Shown: one piece after another, positions 9,409-18,743 of the stretch
Layout of the letters: the number at the start of each line of letters is the position of its first letter
Position numbering within the stretch: position 1 is the first letter of the stretch
Source: Bisporella sp. PMI_857
Lineage: Eukaryota > Ascomycota > Leotiomycetes > Helotiales > Helotiaceae
Reading direction: 5' to 3'
NCBI GenBank assembly: GCA_021307315.1
Contig: JAJSPD010000046.1
Coordinates: 1-64,000, forward strand
Length of the DNA: 64,000 nt
Notes under the pieces: generated by a model
What the model was told of the DNA's origin: nothing
What the model saw: only the letters and a program-made list of their open reading frames with translations
Database searches by the model: none
Position numbers and translations under genes: made by a program

Positions 9409-12330
9409 CTAAATCAATCTACCTTCTAATCCACGATTCTCATCCAACCCTTCGCATCCAAATGTTGCTCTCTTCTTAACTCGGTTTGGAGACATATTAG
9501 ACAACGCCTTCCGCTTTAAAGACAAACTAGAGCTACCAATACGAGCATAGATCCGTTCAGCCGTATCAGTTGTGTGGCCAGCCTGGGCGTCCATCCACGT
9601 CGTAGCCGGTTTCGTTCTAACCACATTGAACCCCCTTCCAAACTCCGGAAGGGGGTTGTCGGGGAACGGTGCAAGACCGAGCCACGCATGCCACTCGCGG
9701 CTGATCTGTCGGTACTCAGCCCGCGCTTGCTCAGTATGCGCAGGTGCCTCCTCGATGCTGCGAGCATAGACTGAGGCGGCTAGATCGGCTGCGTGGCAGG
9801 CCTGCGCATCGTTCCACGTTGCAATAGGCCCAGCCCCAATATCAAAGTCCTTCCGGAACTTAGCTTGCCTTAGGTGCCGCCGCGAGATAGCAATCGCGGC
9901 ATGACGCCACATCTGGATGTTGGCTTGAGTGTGCAGGTGCGTCTGGAACTCCTGCTTAAGCATGTGGCTTAGCCGGCTGCTCGGCCATGGCTTCTGCTGG
10001 GACTGGCTTACATCCCCGTACGGCTGCGCCCAAAGGAACGGCGAGGACGCAACTACCGCCGGTTGGTCCAGGGCCAGCAGCCGCAGCTGATCAGCGAACG
10101 GGAGGACAAGCCATAAGTAGTAGACGACGAGCCTGCTCACATCCGCTGGGAGGTAGCGGTGGATGATGTTGACATTGCCTTTGACGCTATAGCCTTTGTG
10201 GTAGAAGGTCACAAAGCTGATTAGGCCATTTTCAAGGAAGACGTTCCGACGTAGGCTGTCGATTGTTGTTGTATTACAGTGCTGCAGGCTCACGAGCTCG
10301 CTTCCCCGCGCCGGTTGGCCGGAGACGATATGTGCAATTAAAAGGAGGCGCTCGAGGAAGGCATCGACCTCCTTGAAGTACCGCTCTGCTGTAGGCCGCC
10401 TCCACGTGAGTGATTCGGGCTCGGTAAAGAACTCCTTCTGTAGCTCGCTTGTCTCTGCGATGCGATGGAGCAGCCAGTGCTCGTGGCCTTGTAGGGCAGC
10501 ATTCCGAGGATCGCGGAGGAAGCTCCAGCCCGGCGTCTTCACGGCCGGGTTATCCTTAAGGCTTGCTAAGTCCAATTCGGGAAGAAGCGGCGTCGCACCC
10601 CCCTTGACCTGCATGCGAAGAAGGCCACGCAGTTGCGCCTCTGCAGTCTCCACCTGCTGTGAAACAAAGCCTCTGAGCCCTGTCATGCTTAGCTGGAGCC
10701 CCTTGTAGCTGAGCCCCTCTGTGTCCTCGGACCAGACGATATGCCCGAGTCCGGTAGTGGTATCTATGATCTTCTTGCCATAAGTCCGGATCTTCTTGCC
10801 ATAAGTCCGGATCTTCTTGCCATAAGTCCGGAGCTTCTGGATCCAATTCATTGGCGAGCGTGTATTATAAACCATAAAGCGCTCCTGCATCTCCTCGAGC
10901 GCCTGCGCAGCGTGCTCGCACTCCCCGGCCTCTTTTGCTGCAATCGCCTGCCGCAGCACGAGCAGTTGCGCCATCTTGACCAAAGCCGAGAGATGGGTCG
11001 TATAACACGCCGCCTCATAGAAGCCATTCTTCTTTACGTCGATACCCTGGACTGCAAGGAAGCCGACGATGACGCTGTCACTGATCGGACCCATGAGGCG
11101 ATGATCTAACAGTGCAATGCAAAACCGCAGAGATGCCTGGTCCAGGTCTGCTTGGTGCGGCTCCAAGAAGCTGTCACGACAGTCCGAGGCTAGCGTCAGC
11201 TTACTGCTATCTAACGCCTCTGCAGCTCGCAGCAATTGTTCAAGGGCCACTGACTGCGCATCGGTTAATTTATAGTGCAAGGCTGGCCGCTGCTTCTGGC
11301 AGACGAGCCGGTAGACGAAGCAGAGCAGGCGCTTCCAGGTGTCTTTGTACCTCTTGTACGTGCCTTCTTGCAGTTTGGACAGCAGCGGCCGCATCATGGC
11401 ACGCTTCTGCTGCTTAGACAAGACCACCTCGACTTTGCCATAGCGGGAGACGAAGTTGTTCACACGATGTAGATCGAAGACGTTAACCTGCCCTTCAACG
11501 ATAGATGATCTTGTCTGCTCAATCAACCGGTCAAACGAGGCGAGGAGAAGGCCGAGCCGGCGGTCCTCTGCTCGCTCGAGGGGTAGGTCGATCAGCCGAG
11601 CAGCTTTAGCCAGGTCCTGGCCGCGGAGATATTGTTCCCAGAGCGTCTTGTCTAGCCAGGAGTCGACCTGGGTGGCGCACCGTACGCTTAAGCCACCTGC
11701 TTGCGCCCTCTCACGCGCGGATTGAAGCTTCTGGTCGAGCTGTAGCATGACCAACTCTTGTAAACTTGTAGAAGGCTCGGGCACGGCTGAGTCGCTGCTC
11801 TGCTCCTGCTCAACGGTGGGAGCAGCAGCGGCAGCGCCGATGCTAGGAGATACGACCTGGAAGAATCTAATGAATTCGCTCTGCTGGTAGAACGTCTGGC
11901 ATGATACGGGGAACGAAACGACGTTGGCATAAGCGGTCTTAGCTTGCCTAGCCGCGGCCGAGGGACGACCACTCCGCTGCGGGGTCTGCCAGCCGTGTTC
12001 CGCACGGAGGTGACGCTGCATCCCATACCGGGTACGGCATACATACGGCTGCTCCCTAGGACAGAGGCGGCAACTGATCCCGTCGTGGTAGAGAGCCAGA
12101 TGTTGGATCGCCGCTGGCTGTGGCTGGACATGCAGCTTTGCCACGACGGCGGGTGGCGAGAGATCTCCTCGTCCCTTCCAGGCCCCTAAAGCAGTTCTTC
12201 TATCGGCAAGTGGCACATCGCTCGCGTGAGCAGCATTCAGGTGGGACTCGATGCCCGTTGGAACAAGGGCAAAAGAGCAGCGTTTACAGATGAGGACTGA
12301 GTAGACCGGATTGAAGTGCAAGAAATCCAT
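9409..12330 (-). CDS. OrsD zinc-finger tyrosine recombinase, copy E, intact
   Basis: 973 codons from the ATG at 12330, which directly precedes finger 1 (C15/C18/H30/H35), as in the relatives. Finger 2 is C87/C90/H107/H112. Residues 217-250 hold the conserved VDSWLDKTLWEQYL segment; 500-521 is a three-fold repeat of KIRTYGK. The YR core has box I Arg675 (GQPARGSEL), Lys712 (YHKG), box II Arg809 (MWRHAAIAIS) and box III twice: His846...Tyr855 (preceded by Cys where Gly is usual) and, after about 60 residues, GH919...Tyr928. A basic tail (SLKRKAL, RVKKR) could be a nuclear localisation signal. There is no helicase domain. Likely a site-specific recombinase or integrase of a mobile or subtelomeric gene family; the substrate is unknown. 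It is the most complete member of the cluster. Confidence 0.8.
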   Translation of the reverse strand: MDFLHFNPVYSVLICKRCSFALVPTGIESHLNAAHASDVPLADRRTALGAWKGRGDLSPPAVVAKLHVQPQPAAIQHLALYHDGISCRLCPREQPYVCRTRYGMQRHLRAEHGWQTPQRSGRPSAAARQAKTAYANVVSFPVSCQTFYQQSEFIRFFQVVSPSIGAAAAAPTVEQEQSSDSAVPEPSTSLQELVMLQLDQKLQSARERAQAGGLSVRCATQVDSWLDKTLWEQYLRGQDLAKAARLIDLPLERAEDRRLGLLLASFDRLIEQTRSSIVEGQVNVFDLHRVNNFVSRYGKVEVVLSKQQKRAMMRPLLSKLQEGTYKRYKDTWKRLLCFVYRLVCQKQRPALHYKLTDAQSVALEQLLRAAEALDSSKLTLASDCRDSFLEPHQADLDQASLRFCIALLDHRLMGPISDSVIVGFLAVQGIDVKKNGFYEAACYTTHLSALVKMAQLLVLRQAIAAKEAGECEHAAQALEEMQERFMVYNTRSPMNWIQKLRTYGKKIRTYGKKIRTYGKKIIDTTTGLGHIVWSEDTEGLSYKGLQLSMTGLRGFVSQQVETAEAQLRGLLRMQVKGGATPLLPELDLASLKDNPAVKTPGWSFLRDPRNAALQGHEHWLLHRIAETSELQKEFFTEPESLTWRRPTAERYFKEVDAFLERLLLIAHIVSGQPARGSELVSLQHCNTTTIDSLRRNVFLENGLISFVTFYHKGYSVKGNVNIIHRYLPADVSRLVVYYLWLVLPFADQLRLLALDQPAVVASSPFLWAQPYGDVSQSQQKPWPSSRLSHMLKQEFQTHLHTQANIQMWRHAAIAISRRHLRQAKFRKDFDIGAGPIATWNDAQACHAADLAASVYARSIEEAPAHTEQARAEYRQISREWHAWLGLAPFPDNPLPEFGRGFNVVRTKPATTWMDAQAGHTTDTAERIYARIGSSSLSLKRKALSNMSPNRVKKRATFGCEGLDENRGLEGRLI
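10769..10831 (-). repeat. 21-bp unit repeated three times inside copy E
   Basis: Three back-to-back copies, identical by eye, start at 10769, 10790 and 10811, followed by a diverged fourth start (AGCTTCTGG). Each adds seven residues (KIRTYGK). Copies D and G have only one unit at this place (AYGKKI, SIGKGI), so the repeat is an in-frame expansion in copy E. Confidence 0.9.
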
Positions 12331-12502
12331 GCTGTTAAGTACTCTCTCAGCTTCAAGCTACTAATATGGAGTCAGGCCGAGCAATGTACGCGACGCGGCG
12401 CGCCGCTCGCTACGCACCCACGCGGTGACAAGGAGGCGGGGACCTCGCTTCGGAGGCCAATCAGCGGTCGGTGAAATGCAAGTGGCCCAGTTGCCGTTGA
12501 GA

Positions 12503-14503
12503 TTACTGTTTAAGGCTGTTAACTTCGCGCGTTTTCAGCTCAAGGCAGCTATCCTTTTGGGGGTCTTCGGCAGGCCAGTCTTTGTCTTCAATAATAATCA
12601 CCGCAGTAACAGGCTCCCCCGCTCTCCCGGCACGCCCAGCTTCTTGGGCATAGTCAATAATGCTATGCGGAGCCTCAAGATGAATAACATGTGTAATTCC
12701 GGGCACATCGATCCCCGTTCCAAGGGCAGCCGTAGCTACAATGTACGGCGTGTCTCCTCGAAGCCAAGCTTGAAAGCCGGCTTCCCGCTGAGCAAGAAAG
12801 TGAGCATCGCTATCCGCGGGATTCCCGTGGTAATAGTGGCATCCCAGCTGCCGCGCCAGCGCTTTACACTTAGCATGGCTGGTGCAGTAGACGACACCCT
12901 TTTCCCCCGTCGCGAGGTGCCCAAGCCGAGCATCCACCAGCTTTTTAGCTTCCATCGGGCCTCGCCCATTCCGTACGCGCAGCACCGAGTAGTATGCATT
13001 CACGCGGTGGCTAGACGCGCGGATGTAACGAGGGTTCTGCAGCTGCATCGCCTCCTCAAACTCTCGCTGGCAGAGCGGCGGCAAAGTTCCGGTCAGAAAC
13101 ACAAACGGGCAGCCGAGATTGCGAAGAAGCACCAAGCCTCGAAGCTTCCTCCGGTACTCGGTAGCAGCGGTGAAAGTAAGATGACACTCGTCAAAAACTA
13201 CCCGATCCAGTCTTCCTTGGACACGCAAGTCCGCCGCCCATTGTAAAAAGTCATCAGTGGATGCCGCTTCCGCGGACACCAGAACCACCCGGGGCCAGGA
13301 ATCCCGTGCTTTAGGCCAGTGCTGACAGTCGAGGCCAGCGTCAAGGCAGCGGGTGACCAGTTGCCTCTTGAGTTCCGCGTACGGGGCCACTACGATCGTT
13401 ACCCCAGACCCAGATAGCATAGCCGGCACCATAAACACCAAGCTCTTCCCGCCGCCAGTTGGCAGAATCGCAACCAGCGGGGTCTCTTTCGCAGCAGCTA
13501 ATCGCACAGCTTCTTCTTGTTGTAGCGTGCGGAACTGCGCATGGTCATCCCGCAGAACGCTTCGTAAAGCTTTCAAAATAACCTGGTCACTCTTGGTTTC
13601 CAAAGCTAGCTGCTCAAGATGCAAAACCTTTGGCCGTTTCAACGGTGTGGGCTGTTCGGCCTCCGCTGCTTTTCGCTTCAGAGGTGACGGTGATGGCGGC
13701 TGGTCAATAAGCCTTAGGAACCTATGCCACCGATAGCTGACCTGCCTAAAGATTTCAAGAGAGTCAGCAGTCAGCCGCTTCAGCACATCGATCGTAACCC
13801 CGTAATTGGCTGCAGTCTGACCGGTATGACCGGCTGCCAGGTCATCCGGAACCTCATACTGCTCGTCATCGTTGCCATTGCCAGCATCCTCAAAGTCAGC
13901 CTTCGCAGCACCGCGCTGACGAGCGAGCCGCTTGCTAATAGCAATAGCAATATGCCGCCAGTCCTGAAGCGTAATTCGCCGGCCCATGTAGTGGTGGGTC
14001 CACCGGGCCACGGCCTTGGACATCTGGCTGCTGTCCCATGGCCCTATCTCACTATGCCAAATAAAATCGCTTGGTGGGTTCATTTTGTCATACAATGCCC
14101 AGCGGTCTGCCTCCCAACGATCGGTCAGTGGCCGGATGTAAACCATATACATGGCCATCAGCTGACCTGGCCGCTCAGGCAGGAAGCGTGGGATAACTTT
14201 AGGGGAGTCGAAATGGGCCAAAGATTTATGATACTGAGTGACGAGCACCACCTCCCCATCAATAACAAAGACATTTCGGTCCCGGTTGATGCTGTGTAGT
14301 AATGGTGGCAAGCTTCCCCTAAACACAAGAGCTAATGCAACGGAGCACGTTCTGTTAAAGGGTCTCAAGGCCGGATCCTTCGCATCAATAGCCAGCGCCT
14401 TAAGAACAGCAAGAACCGTATTACTATGTGACTGTTCAATTTTGCAAATTACGCAGTTTAGCTCGTTCAGCCGTTTCATAAGCCTTGACCAATTTCGGAA
14501 CAT
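12503..14503 (-). CDS. Tyrosine recombinase fused to RecQ-type helicase (telomere-linked-helicase type), copy F
   Basis: 666 codons; family similarity starts near residue 25 (about 14,430), so the first 22 residues, which overlap the chromodomain gene in another frame, are probably not real and the 5' end is missing or fused. YR core: box I Arg62 (VFRGSLPP), Lys93, box II Arg183 (DWRHIAIAIS), GH226, Tyr234 (eight residues on, one fewer than in E and C). After a basic linker the helicase has Walker A TGGGKS (349-354), DECH (438-441), TGT motif III (471-473), and QEAGRAGR motif VI (620-627). No RQC or HRDC domain is seen, and the frame ends soon after motif VI, so the C-terminus looks short. 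Family knowledge: RecQ-type telomere-linked helicases occur in fungal subtelomeres. The protein should bind ATP and DNA in the nucleus. Confidence 0.8.
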   Translation of the reverse strand: MFRNWSRLMKRLNELNCVICKIEQSHSNTVLAVLKALAIDAKDPALRPFNRTCSVALALVFRGSLPPLLHSINRDRNVFVIDGEVVLVTQYHKSLAHFDSPKVIPRFLPERPGQLMAMYMVYIRPLTDRWEADRWALYDKMNPPSDFIWHSEIGPWDSSQMSKAVARWTHHYMGRRITLQDWRHIAIAISKRLARQRGAAKADFEDAGNGNDDEQYEVPDDLAAGHTGQTAANYGVTIDVLKRLTADSLEIFRQVSYRWHRFLRLIDQPPSPSPLKRKAAEAEQPTPLKRPKVLHLEQLALETKSDQVILKALRSVLRDDHAQFRTLQQEEAVRLAAAKETPLVAILPTGGGKSLVFMVPAMLSGSGVTIVVAPYAELKRQLVTRCLDAGLDCQHWPKARDSWPRVVLVSAEAASTDDFLQWAADLRVQGRLDRVVFDECHLTFTAATEYRRKLRGLVLLRNLGCPFVFLTGTLPPLCQREFEEAMQLQNPRYIRASSHRVNAYYSVLRVRNGRGPMEAKKLVDARLGHLATGEKGVVYCTSHAKCKALARQLGCHYYHGNPADSDAHFLAQREAGFQAWLRGDTPYIVATAALGTGIDVPGITHVIHLEAPHSIIDYAQEAGRAGRAGEPVTAVIIIEDKDWPAEDPQKDSCLELKTREVNSLKQ

Positions 14504-17261
14504 CAGCTTTCAGCTGCCAAACAGGCTCCCAAGTATAATCCTTTTTGTGTGGATATCCAACCCATTTCACTTGATACTCGATCACCCTGGGCTTAAGCTC
14601 TCGCTTAGCAATAATTTCCTCGACCTCAAAAATCATATCGTTCTCCTTTAAGGAGCTCCTAAATTCTAGTTGGCACAGTGCAGTAGAATAACTTCTGGTA
14701 GGGTTAAATTCGAACTCCTCAAGGTTGTCAAACAAACAAAGGGGAACATGTTCTGTTACTACACCACCCTGCCAGTCCCATAGCGCTTGTTTTGTCCAAT
14801 CCCATTCGCGGAGGCCTTCATTTTTCTGACATGTCGCTAATTGTTCGTGGCTAGCAGCGTACCAAGACAAGTGACTCTTTCGGATCTTAACTGGCCCTGC
14901 TCCTTCTGTCTTCTTGCTCATAGATCCAAACCTATCACTAGTGCATTTTGGTAACATCCAGAAAAATTCACATCCATATATACCAAGTGAGCTCTTCCAT
15001 TCTTTCGCAGCGCCGATGCCTAAGCTTTGAGAGATCTCGTCAAATGCATGACGAGTGACTAGGCGGTATGGAAGATTATCCCATCGCTTCCGGGTGAAAG
15101 GAATCTTATAAAGGTGTTGATCATCCCAGTCAAACAGTTGCTGAATGAGCGCAGCCCAGGTCGGCCGCTCGCGCCAGGTCATACAGACACGCCAGTCTCT
15201 TGGAATGTGGAAGTCTCCACTGTAATACTTGCTAAGCCAATCTTTACAAATGCCGTAGTTGTAGCTTGCTAAGTCTTTAGGCGGTTGCAAAGGCTGATTA
15301 TTCCGACCATATCGAAGAACCTCCATCGTCAGTGCCAAAAAGCAGATACGGCGAATCCGGTTCAGCTTGTGGTCATCGTCGGTAGAGCCATCCACCTTGA
15401 AGCTCCTAGCAATGTCACTAATCCCGTGAAAGAGCTTCGTGGCATTGTTGACCTGCTGTCGCCGCTCCCTGTATGTACGTTGAGAGTCAGGGATAAAGAA
15501 GCGAATCTGGCCTTCGATCAACACTTGGAATTGTAGTCGTTCCCAATCAAACATCGAATGCTTCAACCAGAACATCCCAGTCTCTTGCATAATTTGTCGA
15601 AAACCAAGACCAATCCACTTGCAACCCTCTTTGGGGGAATACGAGTCACAGTAAAGGTCTTTGGCATGACCGTACGCACTATCATTGCTGACGGCCTTGA
15701 TAACTCGTGCCAGTAGGGTTCCCATGGCGCCTGAAGCAGGGGTAAGCCGGCTCCGGGTTCTTAGGAGATAGTCTAGAGCTCCAAGCCAGCGATTCATCTG
15801 CCACCGCAGGAATAGAATAGCTTCGGCTGTAGGAATGGAGTAGTATGGTCGAGGCTCAGCTTGGCGACAAGGCCGGAAGTCTAAGTCTAGGGTCTCAAAG
15901 ACGTCCACTCTGACTCGATACTCTTCACGAGTTCCTAGGCTTTCTTCTTGAGATTCGCTGAATGCAAGGTGTAAACGTTGTTTTGATCTCGCGTAGGACC
16001 GTTTGCCTGCCTCGCTAACCAGCTCCTCAATATGTTTTGCCCTGCCATGCGTGCCTCCAGCCTTAGACCAGAGCTGAAGCAAGTTCACTGGCATAAGCAC
16101 GCTTTCGATGTTGAGGTTCGTGAAAGGAAAGGTCTTTTGTGCATCGCTAAGCTCCTTGTAGCTATTATAGCGCTGCGCATATACCACGTGTGGATGAAAG
16201 AAGTGTTTCTGCGTTGGGGCTATATTCATGGCTGCTGCGTCTCGTGTGCCACTAACCGGATAAGTACGCTGTGCTATATGACTCTTAGGGTCTGTCGAGG
16301 CCAGCCAGTTCTGCAAGCAGCATGCCTCCCACCAATGGATCCGTGCTGACCTAGAGGCGGTCTCCTTTGCTATGTCAAAGTAGGTCTTCTCGCGGATGAG
16401 ATACGCACGGTTGATGCTCTTATCTAGATCAGAGAACACACTAGCACGCAGGCCCGAAAAGCATACATCGTTCCAGGCCAACTTAGTTCCATATGTCTGG
16501 ATAACAATAAACATCCCACGAAAGATGCCAAGCCTTGGATCTGAGAGCCGTTCTAGCATTGCCTCCCACAGACCGGGCACGAATGCCTCTTTCACTGGAT
16601 AATGTATTGCATTTGTACCACCGACGTCCCAGGTCAGGTGCTCGTTATGCCTAGCTCGCATTTTGCTGGCTCCAATCGCCCAAGTGGCAGGAAAGTGCTG
16701 CATTGATGTCGGAGGTAGGATTTTACGAAGCGATGGCAGGACGACCCCATCAATCCAGAGGGCATGCTGCTCCTCGGTCAGGAACGTCTCCTTGACAACT
16801 GGCATGTGAGGAAATCCGATATAGATCTCAATGTCCTGTGCGTGGATAGCCTCTCCAAACCGCAGATGGCGGCAGAGGTGCAGGCGCCTTCCATGGAACC
16901 AGATATGAATAGGTTTTCCAAGATTTCGGTTAGGTCGGGGATAGTAGGAGAAGCGAAATCCCCGGAGAGCCTCGAGAGACGATGCTTCCGCAATTACCGC
17001 GTCGACGTCGTATCGAATTGCGAGCTTTGGATCTGGCTGATGGGACTTGGACATATTCAATCGTGGCGGGTTAGCGCCGCCGCTCAAAGCCTCCTCCCAA
17101 GGCTGACTGCCCTCTGTGACAGGACTAGAACCTGCAAGAGTATCTGGTACGCCTAGATCCTGAATACGAGCGGCCATCTCTTGGAGGCTTAACTCATCTT
17201 CACCTTGCTCTACTAAACCGTCACTTCTAGAGCAGCTACTACAGACAGGCTCCTCAAGCAT
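14436..17261 (-). CDS. Large protein with C-terminal chromodomain
   Basis: 941 codons from the first in-window ATG (17261), though the same frame is open without a stop back to about 17,541 through an acidic tract and ends there at a possible splice acceptor (TTCTAG), so the start is unsettled. Residues about 875-930 form a chromodomain: FEVEEIIAKRE, YQVKWVGY, YTWEPV, with the aromatic positions that bind methyl-lysine. The first 850 residues are not recognised; they are rich in Trp, Tyr and His with no signal peptide or membrane segment seen. Its 3' end overlaps copy F by 68 bp in another frame, so a single one-base shift would fuse chromodomain, YR and helicase. Likely role by inference: recruitment to H3K9-methylated chromatin. 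It may belong to the same mobile or subtelomeric unit as F. Confidence 0.65.
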   Translation of the reverse strand: MLEEPVCSSCSRSDGLVEQGEDELSLQEMAARIQDLGVPDTLAGSSPVTEGSQPWEEALSGGANPPRLNMSKSHQPDPKLAIRYDVDAVIAEASSLEALRGFRFSYYPRPNRNLGKPIHIWFHGRRLHLCRHLRFGEAIHAQDIEIYIGFPHMPVVKETFLTEEQHALWIDGVVLPSLRKILPPTSMQHFPATWAIGASKMRARHNEHLTWDVGGTNAIHYPVKEAFVPGLWEAMLERLSDPRLGIFRGMFIVIQTYGTKLAWNDVCFSGLRASVFSDLDKSINRAYLIREKTYFDIAKETASRSARIHWWEACCLQNWLASTDPKSHIAQRTYPVSGTRDAAAMNIAPTQKHFFHPHVVYAQRYNSYKELSDAQKTFPFTNLNIESVLMPVNLLQLWSKAGGTHGRAKHIEELVSEAGKRSYARSKQRLHLAFSESQEESLGTREEYRVRVDVFETLDLDFRPCRQAEPRPYYSIPTAEAILFLRWQMNRWLGALDYLLRTRSRLTPASGAMGTLLARVIKAVSNDSAYGHAKDLYCDSYSPKEGCKWIGLGFRQIMQETGMFWLKHSMFDWERLQFQVLIEGQIRFFIPDSQRTYRERRQQVNNATKLFHGISDIARSFKVDGSTDDDHKLNRIRRICFLALTMEVLRYGRNNQPLQPPKDLASYNYGICKDWLSKYYSGDFHIPRDWRVCMTWRERPTWAALIQQLFDWDDQHLYKIPFTRKRWDNLPYRLVTRHAFDEISQSLGIGAAKEWKSSLGIYGCEFFWMLPKCTSDRFGSMSKKTEGAGPVKIRKSHLSWYAASHEQLATCQKNEGLREWDWTKQALWDWQGGVVTEHVPLCLFDNLEEFEFNPTRSYSTALCQLEFRSSLKENDMIFEVEEIIAKRELKPRVIEYQVKWVGYPHKKDYTWEPVWQLKADVPKLVKAYETAERAKLRNLQN

Positions 17262-17543
17262 ATGAGCTTGTACCCAAGCGGCTGCTGTGCTATACTTGCT
17301 GTTGTTAACATCGGTAGTATAAACTCGTTTGCCATCGTGGATGGTGTATACTCTATTATGCTTGCGGCGAGTGCTATCGCTTTCCTTGTATTCTACTGTA
17401 CCCTCTTCCTCCTCCTCTTGCTCCTCCTCCTCCTCCTCATCGTTGTCGTTGTCGTTGTTGTCGTCGCCGTCGTTGTCCCCTTCGTAGTTACCGACGAAAA
17501 TGGACTGCTCTTCATACCAGTCTGCTGGAAGGGACTTAGTGGA

Positions 17544-18275
17544 CTAGAATGGCCATGGCTTGCTGCTTCTTTGTTAAGTGCACGGGATCGCCCTGGTGAG
17601 GGAGAGACCCTGCCAGAGCCGTCGTTCTCTTTGTGAGCCAAAACCAGTGAGGAGCGACGATGTAGTGGCAGGGCTAGAGAAATTTGCTTTGAGGGTTGGG
17701 TAGGTATATCCCGGGACTCTGACTGGGTCGTTGCTCGAGACAGCGGAGGTAGACCAATCTGACTACTTCTACTTATGTGTGCCAGCACAGACGTGCTACA
17801 CCTGCCCCGCAACTCCTCCTCGCCGTTATATATATCTCCTCTACCAGTAGGTTCGATGCTTACATCCCCGTCCACCCCGCTCCGGCCAAGGAAGAAGTCG
17901 TCGGTTTCGTAACAGCTCTCGGGCGGCGTAGCCGGTCTAGTGCTAGCAGCATCTTCCAGTCCACTTCGGAGCGCATCGGCATTCCAGATATTAGATCCTG
18001 TCTGGGAACGATTGGAAGGTATGGCTGTGGCAGCGTTTGGCCTTTCGTCCAAAAAGGTGCATTTTAGCGCGTGGTCTCTAAAAGGGACAAGGTCTGGGGT
18101 GCATACTTTCTAATAGACGTCTACCGACGCTGGGTAAAGCCGTGCTCTGTTCGCGCTTCCGTCTCGCGCGTCTATCTCTCTGCCTCGCAAGTATTCGAGA
18201 GCGCGATTCTTCTGCTGTCAGAGTCGGATGTGCCTTTTCGGGATGGCTAATATCAGCCTCCTTCTTCCTAGGCAT
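17544..18275 (-). other. Possible 5' exons of the chromodomain gene
   Basis: Two open stretches precede the chromodomain frame. One begins at ATG 18275 (MPRKKEADISH) with a basic run RQRDRRARRKREQ and reaches a candidate donor GTATGC near 18,105. The other (18052 down to about 17,560) is Ser/Thr/Pro-rich. A candidate acceptor TTCTAG lies at about 17,543 with a CTTAAC branch-like motif about 30 bases upstream. This would give the protein a basic, disordered N-terminus, but no conserved domain supports the join. Confidence 0.25.
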
Positions 18276-18482
18276 GGTGGGCGGGTAGGTGAATAGAGAC
18301 GCGATAGACGGTTGCAATATAGCTGCTATTAGGCAGCTGTATTTGATACCGTCGCAAATAATGTAACGGAGGATGCTATTATACAAAGAGAGAGTAAATA
18401 TCACAATCCGCGGAGGGGTTACAGAATGTGGGAGACAGCCGAAAATCTCATCGATTTCATACACCAACACCACGATGATCAA

Positions 18483-18743
18483 AGCCGTTGAAGGATATGG
18501 AAATATAGAATTTTATTGCAAGTGAGTAAAACTGCCGATTCGGATTTTCGTTTCATTTTGGCGTTATGTTATGAGGTGAAAAGTAGGCTCAACATTCGAC
18601 TGTCTCACAGGTGATCCCGCTTGTTTACTTTTAATCTCAATGGCTAAACACGCTATAGGGGTATCGTTGCTTGAATGCGACGTTCTGTAAGGGTGTCGCA
18701 GCTCAATTAGGAAATTTGTAAGGGTGTCACGGCATAAGTGGGT
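18483..18743. other. Intergenic stretch, nothing recognised
   Basis: AT-rich, no open frame with family resemblance; lies between the broken 3' end of copy G and the region upstream of the chromodomain gene. Confidence 0.4.

Noticed and set aside
12425..14651. Plus-strand open frames opposite copy F
   Set aside because: They lie antisense to the YR-helicase coding sequence and show no motif of their own.
17262..17636. Plus-strand open frame with a long Leu/Val run, as a membrane protein
   Set aside because: The run is the antisense of an acidic microsatellite in the chromodomain gene frame.
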